Positions 20,852 to 30,742 of a stretch of DNA of 30,972 bases are shown in pieces. The DNA comes from Liolophura sinensis. Lineage: Eukaryota; Mollusca; Polyplacophora; Chitonida; Chitonidae. A program made the position numbers and the translations under genes. Every line of letters begins with the position of its first letter. Position 1 is the stretch's first letter. The notes under the pieces are model-generated. The model was not told the DNA's origin and searched no databases. It saw only the letters and a list, made by a program, of their open reading frames with translations. The stretch is from positions 1 through 30,972 of the forward strand of contig NW_027018400.1 of NCBI RefSeq assembly GCF_032854445.1, read 5' to 3'.

Positions 20852-21400
20852 TCATAATCACGTGCCCAGCAACGGCTCTTACTCCATGGAAACCAGGGAA
20901 ATTTGCAGTTTTTCAACAGCTGCCGATGCCTGGCTCAATTCAGCATCTTTTGGCACCTTATTCATGTGGGTCTGTGGTCAGTTGTACTTTATACAGCAGA
21001 CTGTATCAAGTACCTTGTGTTTTTCACGTACAAATGGTGTGGTTTTTCTACACGTAGATAAAGACATTGAGATTGTCTTGGACTTAGAAGTAAGGCAATT
21101 GCTGGGTGAGTTAAATGGGCTTAGCCCAAAGATTTGACGTCTTCTGGGCTACCGAAAGGCACATAACTTATAGTCAAAAGTTGAATATAGTAATGACCAG
21201 TCGCGATTGTACAGAGTACAGTGTAGCCGATTTTAAATAACAAAAAGACCAGGCAAAAATGCAAAAGTGGAAAAACTGTTCCAGTGCTCCTGGTAAGAGG
21301 CTAATCCGACGTATTTTGTGACGAGAAATCGAATGGTGCAAACCGCGTTGCTCTCCGACCAATACTTTTGGCTGTAGCGACAATTGAATGATCATTTACG
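20852..21400 (+). repeat. Monomer M39, class C
   Basis: 549 bp. Class C with TTTGCAGTTTTTC, TTCAGCATC, ACTTTATACAGC, CCGAAAGGCAC, GATTTTAAATAAC and GCTCCTGGTAAG. The 5' part matches M42 and the 3' part matches M36. Confidence 0.95.
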
Positions 21401-21949
21401 TCATAATCACGTGCGTAGCAACGGCTCTTACTCCATGGAAACCAGGGAAATTTGCAATTTTTCAACAGCTGCCGATGCCTGGCTCAATTCCACATCTTTT
21501 GGCACCTTACTGAAGTGGGTCAGTGTCCAGTTGTACTTTTTACAGCAGACTGTATCAAGTACCTTGTGTTTTTCACGTACAAATGGTGTGGTTTTTCTAC
21601 ACGTAGATAAAGACATTAAGATTGTCTTGCACTTAGAAGTAAGGCAACTGCTGGGTGAGTTAAATGGGCTTAGCCCAAAGATTTGACGTCTTCTGGGCTA
21701 CCGAAGGGCACATAACTTATAGTCAAAAGTTGAATATAGTAATGACCAGTCGCGATTGTACAGAGTACAGTTTAGCCGATTTCAATTAACAAAAAGACCA
21801 GGCAAAAATGCAAAAGTGTAAAAACTGTTCCAGTGCTACTAGTAAGAGGCTAATCCGACGTATTTTGTGACGAGAAATCGAATGGTGCAAACCGCGTTGC
21901 TCTTCGACCAATACTTTTGGCTGTAGCGACAATTGAATGATCATTGATG
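21401..21949 (+). repeat. Monomer M40, class B
   Basis: 549 bp. Second copy of M37 (GTGCGTAGCAACGG, GCAACTGCTGG, CTCTTCGACC) with CCACATC, GTGTCCAG, GTTTAGCCGATTTC and GTGTAAAAAC. It is preceded by TTACGTCATAATC, the only copy with TACGTCA at this site. Confidence 0.95.
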
Positions 21950-22498
21950 TCATAATCACGTGCCCAGCAACGGCTCTTACTCCATGGAAACCAGGGATAT
22001 TTGCAATTTTTTTAACAGCTGCCAATGCCTGGCCCAATTCCACATCTTTTGGCACCTTACTGAAGTGGGTCAGTTTCAGTTGTTCTTTTCACAGCAGACT
22101 GTATCAAGTACCTTGTGGTTTTCACGTACAAATGGTGTGGTTTTTCTACACGTAGATAAAGACATTGAGATTGTCTTGCACTTAGAAGTAAGGCAATTGC
22201 TGGGTGAGTTAAATGGGCTTGGCCCAAAGATTTTAGGTCTTCTGGGCTACCGAAGGGCACATAACTTATAGTCAAAAGTTGAATATAGTAATGACCAGTC
22301 GCGATTGTACAGAGTGCAGTGTAGCCGGTTTAAATTAACAAAAAGACCAGGCAAAAATGCAAAAGTGGAAAAACTGTTCCAGTGCTGCTGGTAAGAGGCT
22401 AATCCGACGTATTTTGTGACGACAAATCGAATGGTGCAAATCGCGTTGCTCTCCGACCAATACTTTTGCCTGTAGTGACAATTGAATGATCATTTATG
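21950..22498 (+). repeat. Monomer M41, A/B mosaic
   Basis: 549 bp. Second copy of M38, with one more T in the T run before AACAGCTGCC and intact CACGTG. Shares GGTCAGTTTCAGTTGTTC, GATTTTAGG and GCCGGTTTAAATT. Confidence 0.95.
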
Positions 22499-23047
22499 TC
22501 ATAATCACGTGCCCAGCAACGGCTCTTACTCCATGGAAACCAGGGAAATTTGCAATTTTTCAACAGCTGCCGATGCCTGGCTCAATTCAGCATCTTTTGG
22601 CACCTTATTCATGTGGGTCTGTGGTCAGTTGTACTTTATACAGCAGACTGTATCAAGTACCTTGTGTTTTTCACGTACAAATGGTGTGGTTTTTCTACAC
22701 GTAGATAAAGACATTGAGATTGTCTTGCACTTAGAAGTAAGGCAATTGCTGGGTGAGTTAAATGGGCTTAGCCGAAAGATTTGACGTCTTCTGGGCTACC
22801 GAAGGGCACATAACTTATAGTCAAAAGTTGAATATAGTAATGACCAGTCGCGATTGTACAGAGTGCAGTGTAGCCGATTTCAATTAAGAAAAAGACCAGG
22901 CAAAAATGCAAAAGTGGAAAACCTGTTCCAGTGCTGCTGGTAAGAGGCTAATCCGACGTATTTTGTGACGAGAAATCGAATGGTGCATACCGCGTTGCTC
23001 TCCGACCAATACTTTTGGCTGTAGCGACAATTGAATGATCATTTATG
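22499..23047 (+). repeat. Monomer M42, class C
   Basis: 549 bp. Class C; the 5' part matches M39 (TTCAGCATC, ACTTTATACAGC). The 3' part (AATTAAGAAAAAG, GCATACCGCG) matches M52 instead, so the 1646-bp repeat ends inside this unit. Confidence 0.95.
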
Positions 23048-23596
23048 TCATAATCACGTGCGTAGAAACGGCTCTTACTCCATGGAAACCAGGGAAATTT
23101 GCAATTTTTCAACAGCTGCCGATGCCTGGCTCAATTCCGCATCTTTTGGCACCTTACTGAAGTGGGTCAGTGTTCAGTTGTACTTTTTACAGCAGACTGT
23201 ATCAAGTACCTTGTGGTTTTCACGTACAAATGGTGTGGTTTTTCTACACGTAGATAAAGACATTGAGATTGTCTTGCACTTAGAAGTAAGGCAATTGCTG
23301 GGTGAGTTAAATGGGCTGAGCCCAAAGATTTCAGGTCTTCTGGGCTACCGAAGGGCACATAACTTATAGTCAAAAGTTGAATATAGTAATGACCAGTCGC
23401 GATTGTACAGAGTACAGTGTAGCCGATTTCAATTAACAAAAAGACCAGGCAAAAATGTAAAAGTGGAAAAATTGTTCCAGTGCTACTAGTAAGAGGCTAA
23501 TCCGACGTATTTTGTGACGAGAAATCGAATGGTGCAAACCGCGTTGCTCTCCGACCAATACTTTTGGCTGTAGCGACAGATCAATGATCATTGATG
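23048..23596 (+). repeat. Monomer M43, class D
   Basis: 549 bp. D marker with CACGTACAAATGG and GATTTCAGG, so it lacks the M24/M29/M33 private set and resembles M53. Has AAATGTAAAAG and AAATTGTTCC. Ends in the last exact 16-bp palindrome. Confidence 0.95.
23580..23595. repeat. 16-bp perfect palindrome at the M43/M44 junction
   Basis: ATCAATGATCATTGAT, last exact copy, ten monomers after the previous one. Later A-like junctions are degenerate (ATCAATGAACATTGAT before M47, ATCAATGATAATTTAT before M52 and M54). Confidence 0.9.
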
Positions 23597-24146
23597 TCAT
23601 AATCACGTGCCCAGCAACGGCTCTTACTCCATGGAAACCAGGGATATTTGCAATTTTTTAACAGCTGCCGATGCCTGGCCCAATTCCACATCTTTTGGCA
23701 CCTTATAAATGTGGGTCAGTGTTTAGTTGTACTTTTTACAGCAGACTGTATCAAGTACCTTGTGTTTTTTTATGTACAAATGGTGTGGTTTTTCTACACG
23801 TAGATAAAGACATTGAGATTGTCTTGCACTTAGAAGTAAGACAATTGCTGGGTGAGTTAAATAGGCTTGGCCCAAAGATTTCAGGTCTTCTGGGCTACCG
23901 AAGGGCACATAACTTATAGTCAAAAGTTGAATATAGTAATGACCAGTCGCGATTGTACAGAGTACAGTGTAGCCGATTTCAATTAACAAAAAGACCAGGC
24001 AAAAATGCAAAAGTAGAAAAACTGTTCCAGTGCTGCTGGTAAGAGGCTAATCCGACGTATTTTGTGACGAGAAATCGAATGGTGCAAACCGCGTTGCTCT
24101 CCGACCAATACTTTTGGCTGTAGTGACAATTGAATGATCATTTATG
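23597..24146 (+). repeat. Monomer M44, class A
   Basis: 550 bp. Full class A, with an extra T in GTGTTTTTTTATG, AATAGGCTTGGCCC, GATTTCAGG and AAAAGTAGAAAAAC. Confidence 0.95.
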
Positions 24147-24695
24147 TCATAATCACGTGCCCAGCAACGGCTCTTACTCCATGGAAACCAGGGAAATTTG
24201 CAATTTTTCAACAGCTGCCGATGCCTGGCTCAATTCCGCATCTTTTGGCACCTTACTGAAGTGGGTCAGTGTTCAGTTGTACTTTTTACAGCAGACTGTA
24301 TCAAGTACCTTGTGGTTTTCACGTACAAATGGTGTGGTTTTTCTACACGTAGATAAAGACATTGAGATTGTCTTGCACTTAGAAGTAAGGCAATTGCTGG
24401 GTGAGTTAAATGGGCTTGGCCCAAAGATTTGACGTCTTCTGGGCTACCGAAGGGCACATAACTTATAGTCAAAAGTTGAATATAGTAATGACCAGTCGCG
24501 ATTGTACAGAGTGCAGTGTAGCCGATTTCAATTAACAAAAAGACCAGGCAAAAATGCAAAAGTGGAAAACCTGTTCCAGTGCTGCTGGTAAGAGACTAAT
24601 CCGACGTATTTTGTAACGAGAAATCGAATGGTGCAAACCGCGTTGCTCTCCGACCAATACTTTTGGCTGTAGCGACAATTGAATGATCATTTATG
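24147..24695 (+). repeat. Monomer M45, class B
   Basis: 549 bp. Clean class B with GGCTTGGCCC, GTGGAAAACCTG, AAGAGACTAATCC and TTTTGTAACGAG. Compared base by base with M55, I see one difference in the whole unit. Confidence 0.95.
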
Positions 24696-25244
24696 TCATA
24701 ATCACGTTCCCAGCAACGGCTCTTACTCCATGGAAACCAGGGAAATTTGCAATTTTTCAACAGCTGCCGATGCCTGGCTGAATTCTGCATCTTTTGGCAC
24801 CTTACTGAAGTGGGTCAGTGTTCAGTTGTACTTTTTACAGCAGACTGTATCAAGTACCTTGTGTTTTTCACGTACAAATGGTGTGGTTTTTCTACACGTA
24901 GATAAAGACATTAAGATTGTCTTGGACTTAGAAGTAAGGCAATTGCTGGGTGAGTTAAATGGGCTGAGCCCAAAGATTTGACGTCTTCTGGGCTACCGAA
25001 GGGCACATAACTTATAGTCAAAAGTTAAATATAGTAATGACCAGTCGCGATTGTACAGAGTACAGTTTAGCCGATTTCAATTAACAAAAAGACGAAGCAA
25101 AAATGCGAAAGTGGAAAAACGGTTCCAGTGCTACTAGTAAGAGGCTAATCCGACGTATTTTGTGACGAGAAATCGAATGGTGCAAACCGCGTTGCTCTCC
25201 GACCAATACTTTTGGCTGTAGCGACAGATCAATGAACATTGATG
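24696..25244 (+). repeat. Monomer M46, class B
   Basis: 549 bp. Class B with CACGTG mutated to CACGTT, as in M56, and GGCTGAATTCTGC, ATTAAGATTG, AAAAGTTAAAT, GCGAAAGTGG and AAACGGTTCC. It ends in ATCAATGAACATTGAT, the junction palindrome with one mismatch. Confidence 0.95.
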
Positions 25245-25793
25245 TCATAATCACGTGCCCAGCAACGGCTCTTACTCCATGGAAACCAGGGATATTTGCA
25301 ATTTTTTAACAGCTGCCGATGCCTGGCTCAATTCCACATCTTTTGGCACCTTATAAATGTGGGTCAGTGTTTAGTTGTACTTTTTACAGCAGACTGTATC
25401 AAGTACCTTGTGTTTTTTATGTACAAATGGTGTGGTTTTTCTACACGTAGATAAAGACATTGAGATTGTCTTGGACTTAGAAGTAAGACAATTGCTGGGT
25501 GAGTTAAATGGGCTTAGCCCAAAGATTTGACGTCTTCTGGGCTACCGAAGGGCACATAACTTATAGTCAAAAGTTGAATAAAGTAATGACCAGTCGCGAT
25601 TGTACAGAGTACAGTTTAGCCGATTTCAATTAACAAAAAGACCAGGTAAAAATGCAAAAGTGGAAAAACTGTTCCAGTGCTGCTGGTAAGAGGCTAATCC
25701 GACGTATTTTGTGACGAGAAATCGAATGGTGCAAACCGCGTAGCTCTCCGACCAATACTTTTGCCTGTAGTGACAATTGAATGATCATTTATG
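25245..25793 (+). repeat. Monomer M47, class A
   Basis: 549 bp. Class A with CTCAATTCCAC, TTTTTTATGTAC, GAATAAAGTAATG, GTTTAGCC, GCGTAGCTCTCC and TTTTGCCTG. Confidence 0.95.
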
Positions 25794-26343
25794 TCATAAT
25801 CACGTGCCCAGCAACGGCTCTTACTCCATGGAAACCAGGGAAATTTGCAATTTTTCAACAGCTGCCGATGCCTGGCTCAATTCCGCATCTTTTGGCACCT
25901 TACTGAAGTGGGTCAGTGTTCAGTTGTACTTTTTACAGCAGACTGTATCAAGTACCTTGTGGTTTTTCACGTACAAATGGTGTGGTTTTTCTACACGTAG
26001 ATAAAGACATTGAGATTGTCTTGCACTTAAAAGTAAGGCAATTGCTGGGTGAGTTGAATGGGCTGAGCCGATAGATTTGACGTCTTCTGGGCTACCGAAG
26101 GGCACATAACTTATAGTCAAAAGTTGAATATAGTAATGACCAGTCGCGATTGTACAGAGTACAGTGTAGCCGATTTCAATTAACAAAAAGACCAGGTAAA
26201 AATGCAAAAGTGGAAAAACTGTTCTTGTGCTGCGCGTAAGAGGCTAATCCGACGTATTTTGTGACGAGAAATCGAATGGTGCAAACCGCGTTGCTCTCCG
26301 ACCAATACTTTTGGCTGTAGCGACAATTGATTAATCATTATTG
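25794..26343 (+). repeat. Monomer M48, class B
   Basis: 550 bp. Class B with an inserted T in GTGGTTTTTCACG, CTTAAAAGTAAGG, GGGCTGAGCCGATAG and the private GTTCTTGTGCTGCGCGTAAG. The following junction is the divergent GATTAATCATTATTG. Confidence 0.95.
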
Positions 26344-26892
26344 TCATAATCACGTGCCCAGCAACGGCTCTTACTCCATGGAAACCAGGGAAATTTGCAA
26401 TTTTTTAACAGCTGACGATGCCTGGCCCAATTCTGCATCTTTTGGCACCTTAAAAATGTGGGTCAGTGTTTAGTTGTACTTTTTACAGCAGACTGTATCA
26501 AGTACCTTGTGTTTTTTATATACAAATGGTGTGGTTTTTCTACACGTAGATAAAGACATTGAGATTGTCTTGCACTTAGAAGTAATACAATTGCTGGGTG
26601 AGTTAAACGGGCTTAGCCCAAAGATTTCAGGTCTTCTGGGCTACCGAAGGGCACATAACTTATAGTCAAAAGTTGAATATAGTAATGACCAGTCGCGATT
26701 GTACAGAGTACAGTGTAGCCGATTTCAATTAACAAAAAGACCAGGTAAAAATGCAAAAGTGGAAAAATTGTTCCAGTGCTACTAGTAAGATCCTAATCCG
26801 ACGTATTTTGTGACGAGAAATCGAATGGTGCAATCCGCGTTGCTCTCCGACCAATACTTTTGGCTGTAGCGACAATTGAATGATCATGTATG
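26344..26892 (+). repeat. Monomer M49, A-like
   Basis: 549 bp. GGGAAATTTG (B) with T-run AACAGCTGACG and CCCAATTCTGC, CTTAAAAATG (one change from the A marker) and GTGTTTAG. Also TTTTTTATATAC, AGTAATACAATTG, TTAAACGGGC, AAGATCCTA and CAATCCGCG. Confidence 0.95.
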
Positions 26893-27441
26893 TCATAATC
26901 ACGTGCGTAGAAACGGCTCTTACTCCATGGAAACCAGGGAAATTTGCAATTTTTCAACAGCTGCCGATGCCTGGCTCAATTCCGTATCTTTTGGCACCTT
27001 ATTCATGTGGGTCTGTGGTCAGTTGTACTTTTTACAGCAGACTGTATCAAGTACCTTGTGTTTTTTATGTACAAATTGTGTGGTTTTTCTACACGTAGAT
27101 AAAGACATTGAGATTGTCTTGGACTTAGAAGTAAGACAATTGCTGGGTGAGTTAAATGGGCTTGGCCCAAAGATTTCAGGTCTTCTGGGCTACCGAAGGG
27201 CACATAACTTATAGTCAAAAGTTGAATATAGTAATGACCAGTCGCGATTGTACAGAGTACAGTGTAGCCGATTTCAATTAACAAAAAGACCAGGCAAAAA
27301 TGCAAAAGTGGAAAAACTGTTCCAGTGCTGCTGGTAAGAGGCTAATCCGACGTATTTTGTGACGACAACTCGAATGGTGCAAACCGCGTTGCTCTCCGAC
27401 CAATACTTTTGCCTGTAGTGACAATTGAATGATCATTTATG
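26893..27441 (+). repeat. Monomer M50, D/C mosaic
   Basis: 549 bp. The 5' part is class D (GTGCGTAGAAACGG) and the middle is class C (CTTATTCATG, TCTGTGGTCAG), with CCGTATC and TTTTTTATGTAC as in M11. Ends with GACGACAACTCG and TTTTGCCTG, shared with M56. Confidence 0.95.
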
Positions 27442-27990
27442 TCATAATCACGTGCCCAGCAACGGCTCTTACTCCATGGAAACCAGGGAAATTTGCAATT
27501 TTTCAACAGCTGCCGATGCCTGGCTCAATTCCGCATCTTTTGGCACCTTATTCATGTGGGTCTGTGGTCAGTTGTACTTTTTACAGCAGACTGTATCAAG
27601 TACCTTGTGTTTTTCACGTACAAATGGTGTGGTTTTTCTACACGTAGATAAAGACATTGAGATTGTCTTGCACTTAGAAGTAAGGCAATTGCTGGGTGAG
27701 TTAAATGGGCTTAGCCCAAAGATTTGACGTCTTCTGGGCTACCGAAGGGCACATAACTTATAGTCAAAAGTTGAATATAGTAATGACCAGTCGCGATTGT
27801 ACAGAGTACAGTGTAGCCGATTTCAATTAACAAAAAGACCAGGCAAAAATGCAAAAGTGGACAAAATGTTCCAGTGCTGCTGGTAAGAGGCTAATCCGAC
27901 GTATTTTGTGACGAGAAATCGAATGGTGCAAACCGCGTTGCTCTCCGACCAATACTTTTGGCTGTAGCGACAGATCAATGATAATTTATG
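27442..27990 (+). repeat. Monomer M51, class C
   Basis: 549 bp. Clean class C with GTGGACAAAATG. The following junction reads CAGATCAATGATAATTTATG, a hybrid of the A-type and B-type junctions. Confidence 0.95.
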
Positions 27991-28539
27991 TCATAATCAC
28001 GTGCCCAGCAACGGCTCTTACTCCATGGAAACCAGGGAAATTTGCAATTTTTCAACAGCTGCCGATGCCTGGCTCAATTCCGCATCTTTTGGCACCTTAC
28101 TGAAGTGGGTCAGTGTTCAGTTGTACTTTTTACAGCAGACTGTATCAAGTACCTTGTGTTTTTCACGTACAAATGGTGTGGTTTTTCTACACGTAGATAA
28201 AGACATTGAGATTGTCTTGCACTTAGAAGTAAGGCAATTGCTGGGTGAGTTAAATGGGCTTAGCCCAAAGATTTCAGGTCTTCTGCGCTACCGAAGGGCA
28301 CATAACTTATAGTCAAAAGTTGAATATAGTAATGACCAGTCGCGATTGTACAGAGTACAGTGTAGCCGATTTCAATTAAGAAAAAGACCAGGCAAAAATG
28401 CAAAAGTGGAAAAACTGTTCCAGTGCTGCTGGTAAGAGGCTAATCCGACGTATTTTGTGACGAGAAATCGAATGGTGCATACCGCGTTGCTCTCCGACCA
28501 ATACTTTTGGCTGTAGCGACAATTTAATGATCATTTATG
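27991..28539 (+). repeat. Monomer M52, class B
   Basis: 549 bp. Class B with GATTTCAGG, CTTCTGCGCTACC, AATTAAGAAAAAG and GCATACCGCG. The last two are shared with M42, ten monomers upstream. Confidence 0.95.
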
Positions 28540-29088
28540 TCATAATTACGTGCGTAGAAACGGCTCTTACTCCATGGAAACCAGGGAAATTTGCAATTTT
28601 TCAAAAGCTCCCGATGCCTGGCTCAATTCCGCATCTTTTGGCACCTTACTGAAGTGGGTCAGTGTTCAGTTGTACTTTTTACAGCAGACTGTATCAAGTA
28701 CCTTGTGGTTTTCACGTACAAATGGTGTGGTTTTTCTACACGTAGATAAAGACATTGAGATTGTCTTGCACTTAGAAGTAAGGCAATTACTGGGTGAGTT
28801 AAATGGGCTGAGCCCAAAGATTTCAGGTCTTCTGGGCTACCGAAGGGCACATAACTTATAGTCAAAAGTTGAATATAGTAATGACCAGTCGCGATTGTAC
28901 AGACTACAGTTTAGCCGATTTCAATTAACAAAAAGACGAAGCAAAAATGCAAAAGTGGAAAAACTGTTCCAGTGCTACTAGTAAGAGGCTAATCCGACGT
29001 ATTTTGTGACGAGAAATCGAATGGTGCAAACCGCGTTGCTCTCCGACCAATACTTTTGGCTGTAGCGACAGATCAATGATAATTTATG
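28540..29088 (+). repeat. Monomer M53, class D
   Basis: 549 bp. D marker, CACGTG mutated to TACGTG, CAAAAGCTCCCGATG, GCAATTACTGG and CAGACTACAGTTTAGCC. Ends in CAGATCAATGATAATTTATG. Confidence 0.95.
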
Positions 29089-29637
29089 TCATAATCACGT
29101 GCCCAGCAACGGCTCTTACTCCATGGAAACCAGGGATATTTGCAATTTTTCAACAGCTGCCGATGACTGGCTCAATTCCGCATCTTTTGGCACCTTACTG
29201 AAGTGGGTCAGTGTTTAGTTGTACTTTTTACAGCAGACTGTATCAAGTACCTTGTGTTTTTTATGTACAAATGGTGTGGTTTTTCTACACGTAGATAAAG
29301 ACATTGAGATTGTCTTGCACTTAGAAGTAAGACAATTGCTGGGTGAGTTAAATGGGCTTAGCCGAAAGATTTGACGTCTTCTGGGCTACCGAAGGGCACA
29401 TAACTTATAGTCAAAAGTTGAATATAGTAATGACCAGTCGCGATTGTACAGAGTACAGTGTAGCCGATTTCAATTAACAAAAAGACCAGGTAAAAATGCA
29501 AAAGTGGAAAAACTGTTCCAGTGCTGCTGGTAAGAGGCTAATCCGACGTATTTTGTGACGAGAAATCGAATGGTGCAAACCGCGTTGCTCTCCGACCAAT
29601 ACTTTTGGCTGTAGTGACAATTGAATGATCATTTATG
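29089..29637 (+). repeat. Monomer M54, A/B mosaic
   Basis: 549 bp. GGGATATTTG (A), TTTTTCAAC and CTTACTGAAG (B), then GTGTTTAG and TTTTTTATGTAC (A-associated), with GATGACTGG and AGCCGAAAG. At least two class switches lie within 200 bp. Confidence 0.95.
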
Positions 29638-30186
29638 TCATAATCACGTGCCCAGCAACGGCTCTTACTCCATGGAAACCAGGGAAATTTGCAATTTTTC
29701 AACAGCTGCCGATGCCTGGCTCAATTCCGCATCTTTTGGCACCTTACTGAAGTGGGTCAGTGTTCAGTTGTACTTTTTACAGCAGACTGTATCAAGTACC
29801 TTGTGGTTTTCACGTACAAATGGTGTGGTTTTTCTACACGTAGATAAAGACATTGAGATTGTCTTGCACTTAGAAGTAAGGCAATTGCTGGGTGAGTTAA
29901 ATGGGCTTGGCCCAAAGATTTGACGTCTTCTGGGCTACCGAAGGGCACATAACTTATAGTCAAAAGTTGAATATAGTAATGACCAGTCGCGATTGTACAG
30001 AGTGCAGTGTGGCCGATTTCAATTAACAAAAAGACCAGGCAAAAATGCAAAAGTGGAAAACCTGTTCCAGTGCTGCTGGTAAGAGACTAATCCGACGTAT
30101 TTTGTAACGAGAAATCGAATGGTGCAAACCGCGTTGCTCTCCGACCAATACTTTTGGCTGTAGCGACAATTGAATGATCATTTATG
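29638..30186 (+). repeat. Monomer M55, class B
   Basis: 549 bp. Near-identical to M45, 5491 bp upstream. The only difference I can see is GTGTGGCC for GTGTAGCC. Confidence 0.95.
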
Positions 30187-30742
30187 TCATAATCACGTTC
30201 CCAGCAACGGCTCTTTACTCCATGGAAACCAGGGAAATTTGCAATTTTTCAACAGCTGCCGATGCCCTGGCTCAATTCCTGCATCTTTTGGCACCTTACT
30301 GAAGTGGGTCAGTGTTCAGTTGTACTTTTTACAGCAGACTGTATCAAGTACCTTGTGTTTTTCACGTACAAATGGTGTGGTTTTTCTACACGTAGATAAA
30401 GACATTGAGATTGTCTTGGACTTAGAAGTAAGGCAATTGCTGGGTGAGTTAAATGGGCTGAGCCCAAAGATTTGACGTCTTCTGGGCTACCGAAGGGCAC
30501 ATAACTTATAGTCAAAAGATAAATATAGTAATGGCCCAGTCGCGATTGTACAGAGTGCAGTGTAGCCTTTTTCAATTAACAAAAAAGACCAGGCAAAAAT
30601 GCAAAAGTGGAAAAAACTGTTCCAGTGCTGCTGGTAAGAGGCTAATCCGACGTATTTTGTGACGACAACTCGAATGGTGCAAAACCGCGTTGCTCTCCGA
30701 CCAATACTTTTGCCTGTAGTGACAATTGAATGATCATTTATG
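30187..30742 (+). repeat. Monomer M56, class B, over-long
   Basis: 556 bp, the longest unit. Like M46 at the 5' end (CACGTT). Extra bases lie at CTCTTTACTCC, GATGCCCTGG, TTCCTGC, GGCCCAGTCG, AAAAAAGACC, GTGGAAAAAACTG and CAAAACCGCG. Most of these are homopolymer or single-base insertions. The 3' part carries GTAGCCTTTTTC, shared only with M12. Confidence 0.95.

Larger units (their letters stand above)
19490..22740 (+). repeat. Three-monomer higher-order repeat, period 1646 bp, two copies
   Basis: The segment from the 3' part of M36 to the middle of M39 recurs from the 3' part of M39 to the middle of M42 (19206, 20852 and 22499 are corresponding points). Shared private markers in order are CCGAAAGGCAC, GATTTTAAATAAC, GCTCCTGGTAAG, GTGCGTAGCAACGG, GCAACTGCTGG, CTCTTCGACC, GGTCAGTTTCAGTTGTTC, GATTTTAGG, GCCGGTTTAAATT, TTCAGCATC and ACTTTATACAGC. 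M37 and M40 differ at about six positions that I can see. The two copies are directly adjacent. Confidence 0.9.
22800..30520 (+). repeat. Ten-monomer spaced duplication (M42-M46 segments recur in M52-M56, offset ~5491 bp)
   Basis: Blocks of M42 3' to M43 (AATTAAGAAAAAG, GCATACCGCG, GTGCGTAGAAACGG) and of M45-M46 5' (GTGGAAAACCTG, AAGAGACTAATCC, TTTTGTAACG, CACGTT) recur 5491-5492 bp downstream. M45 and M55 show one difference in 549 bp. M44/M54 and the 3' half of M43/M53 are clearly less alike, so the match is a patchwork rather than one clean duplication. Confidence 0.75.
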
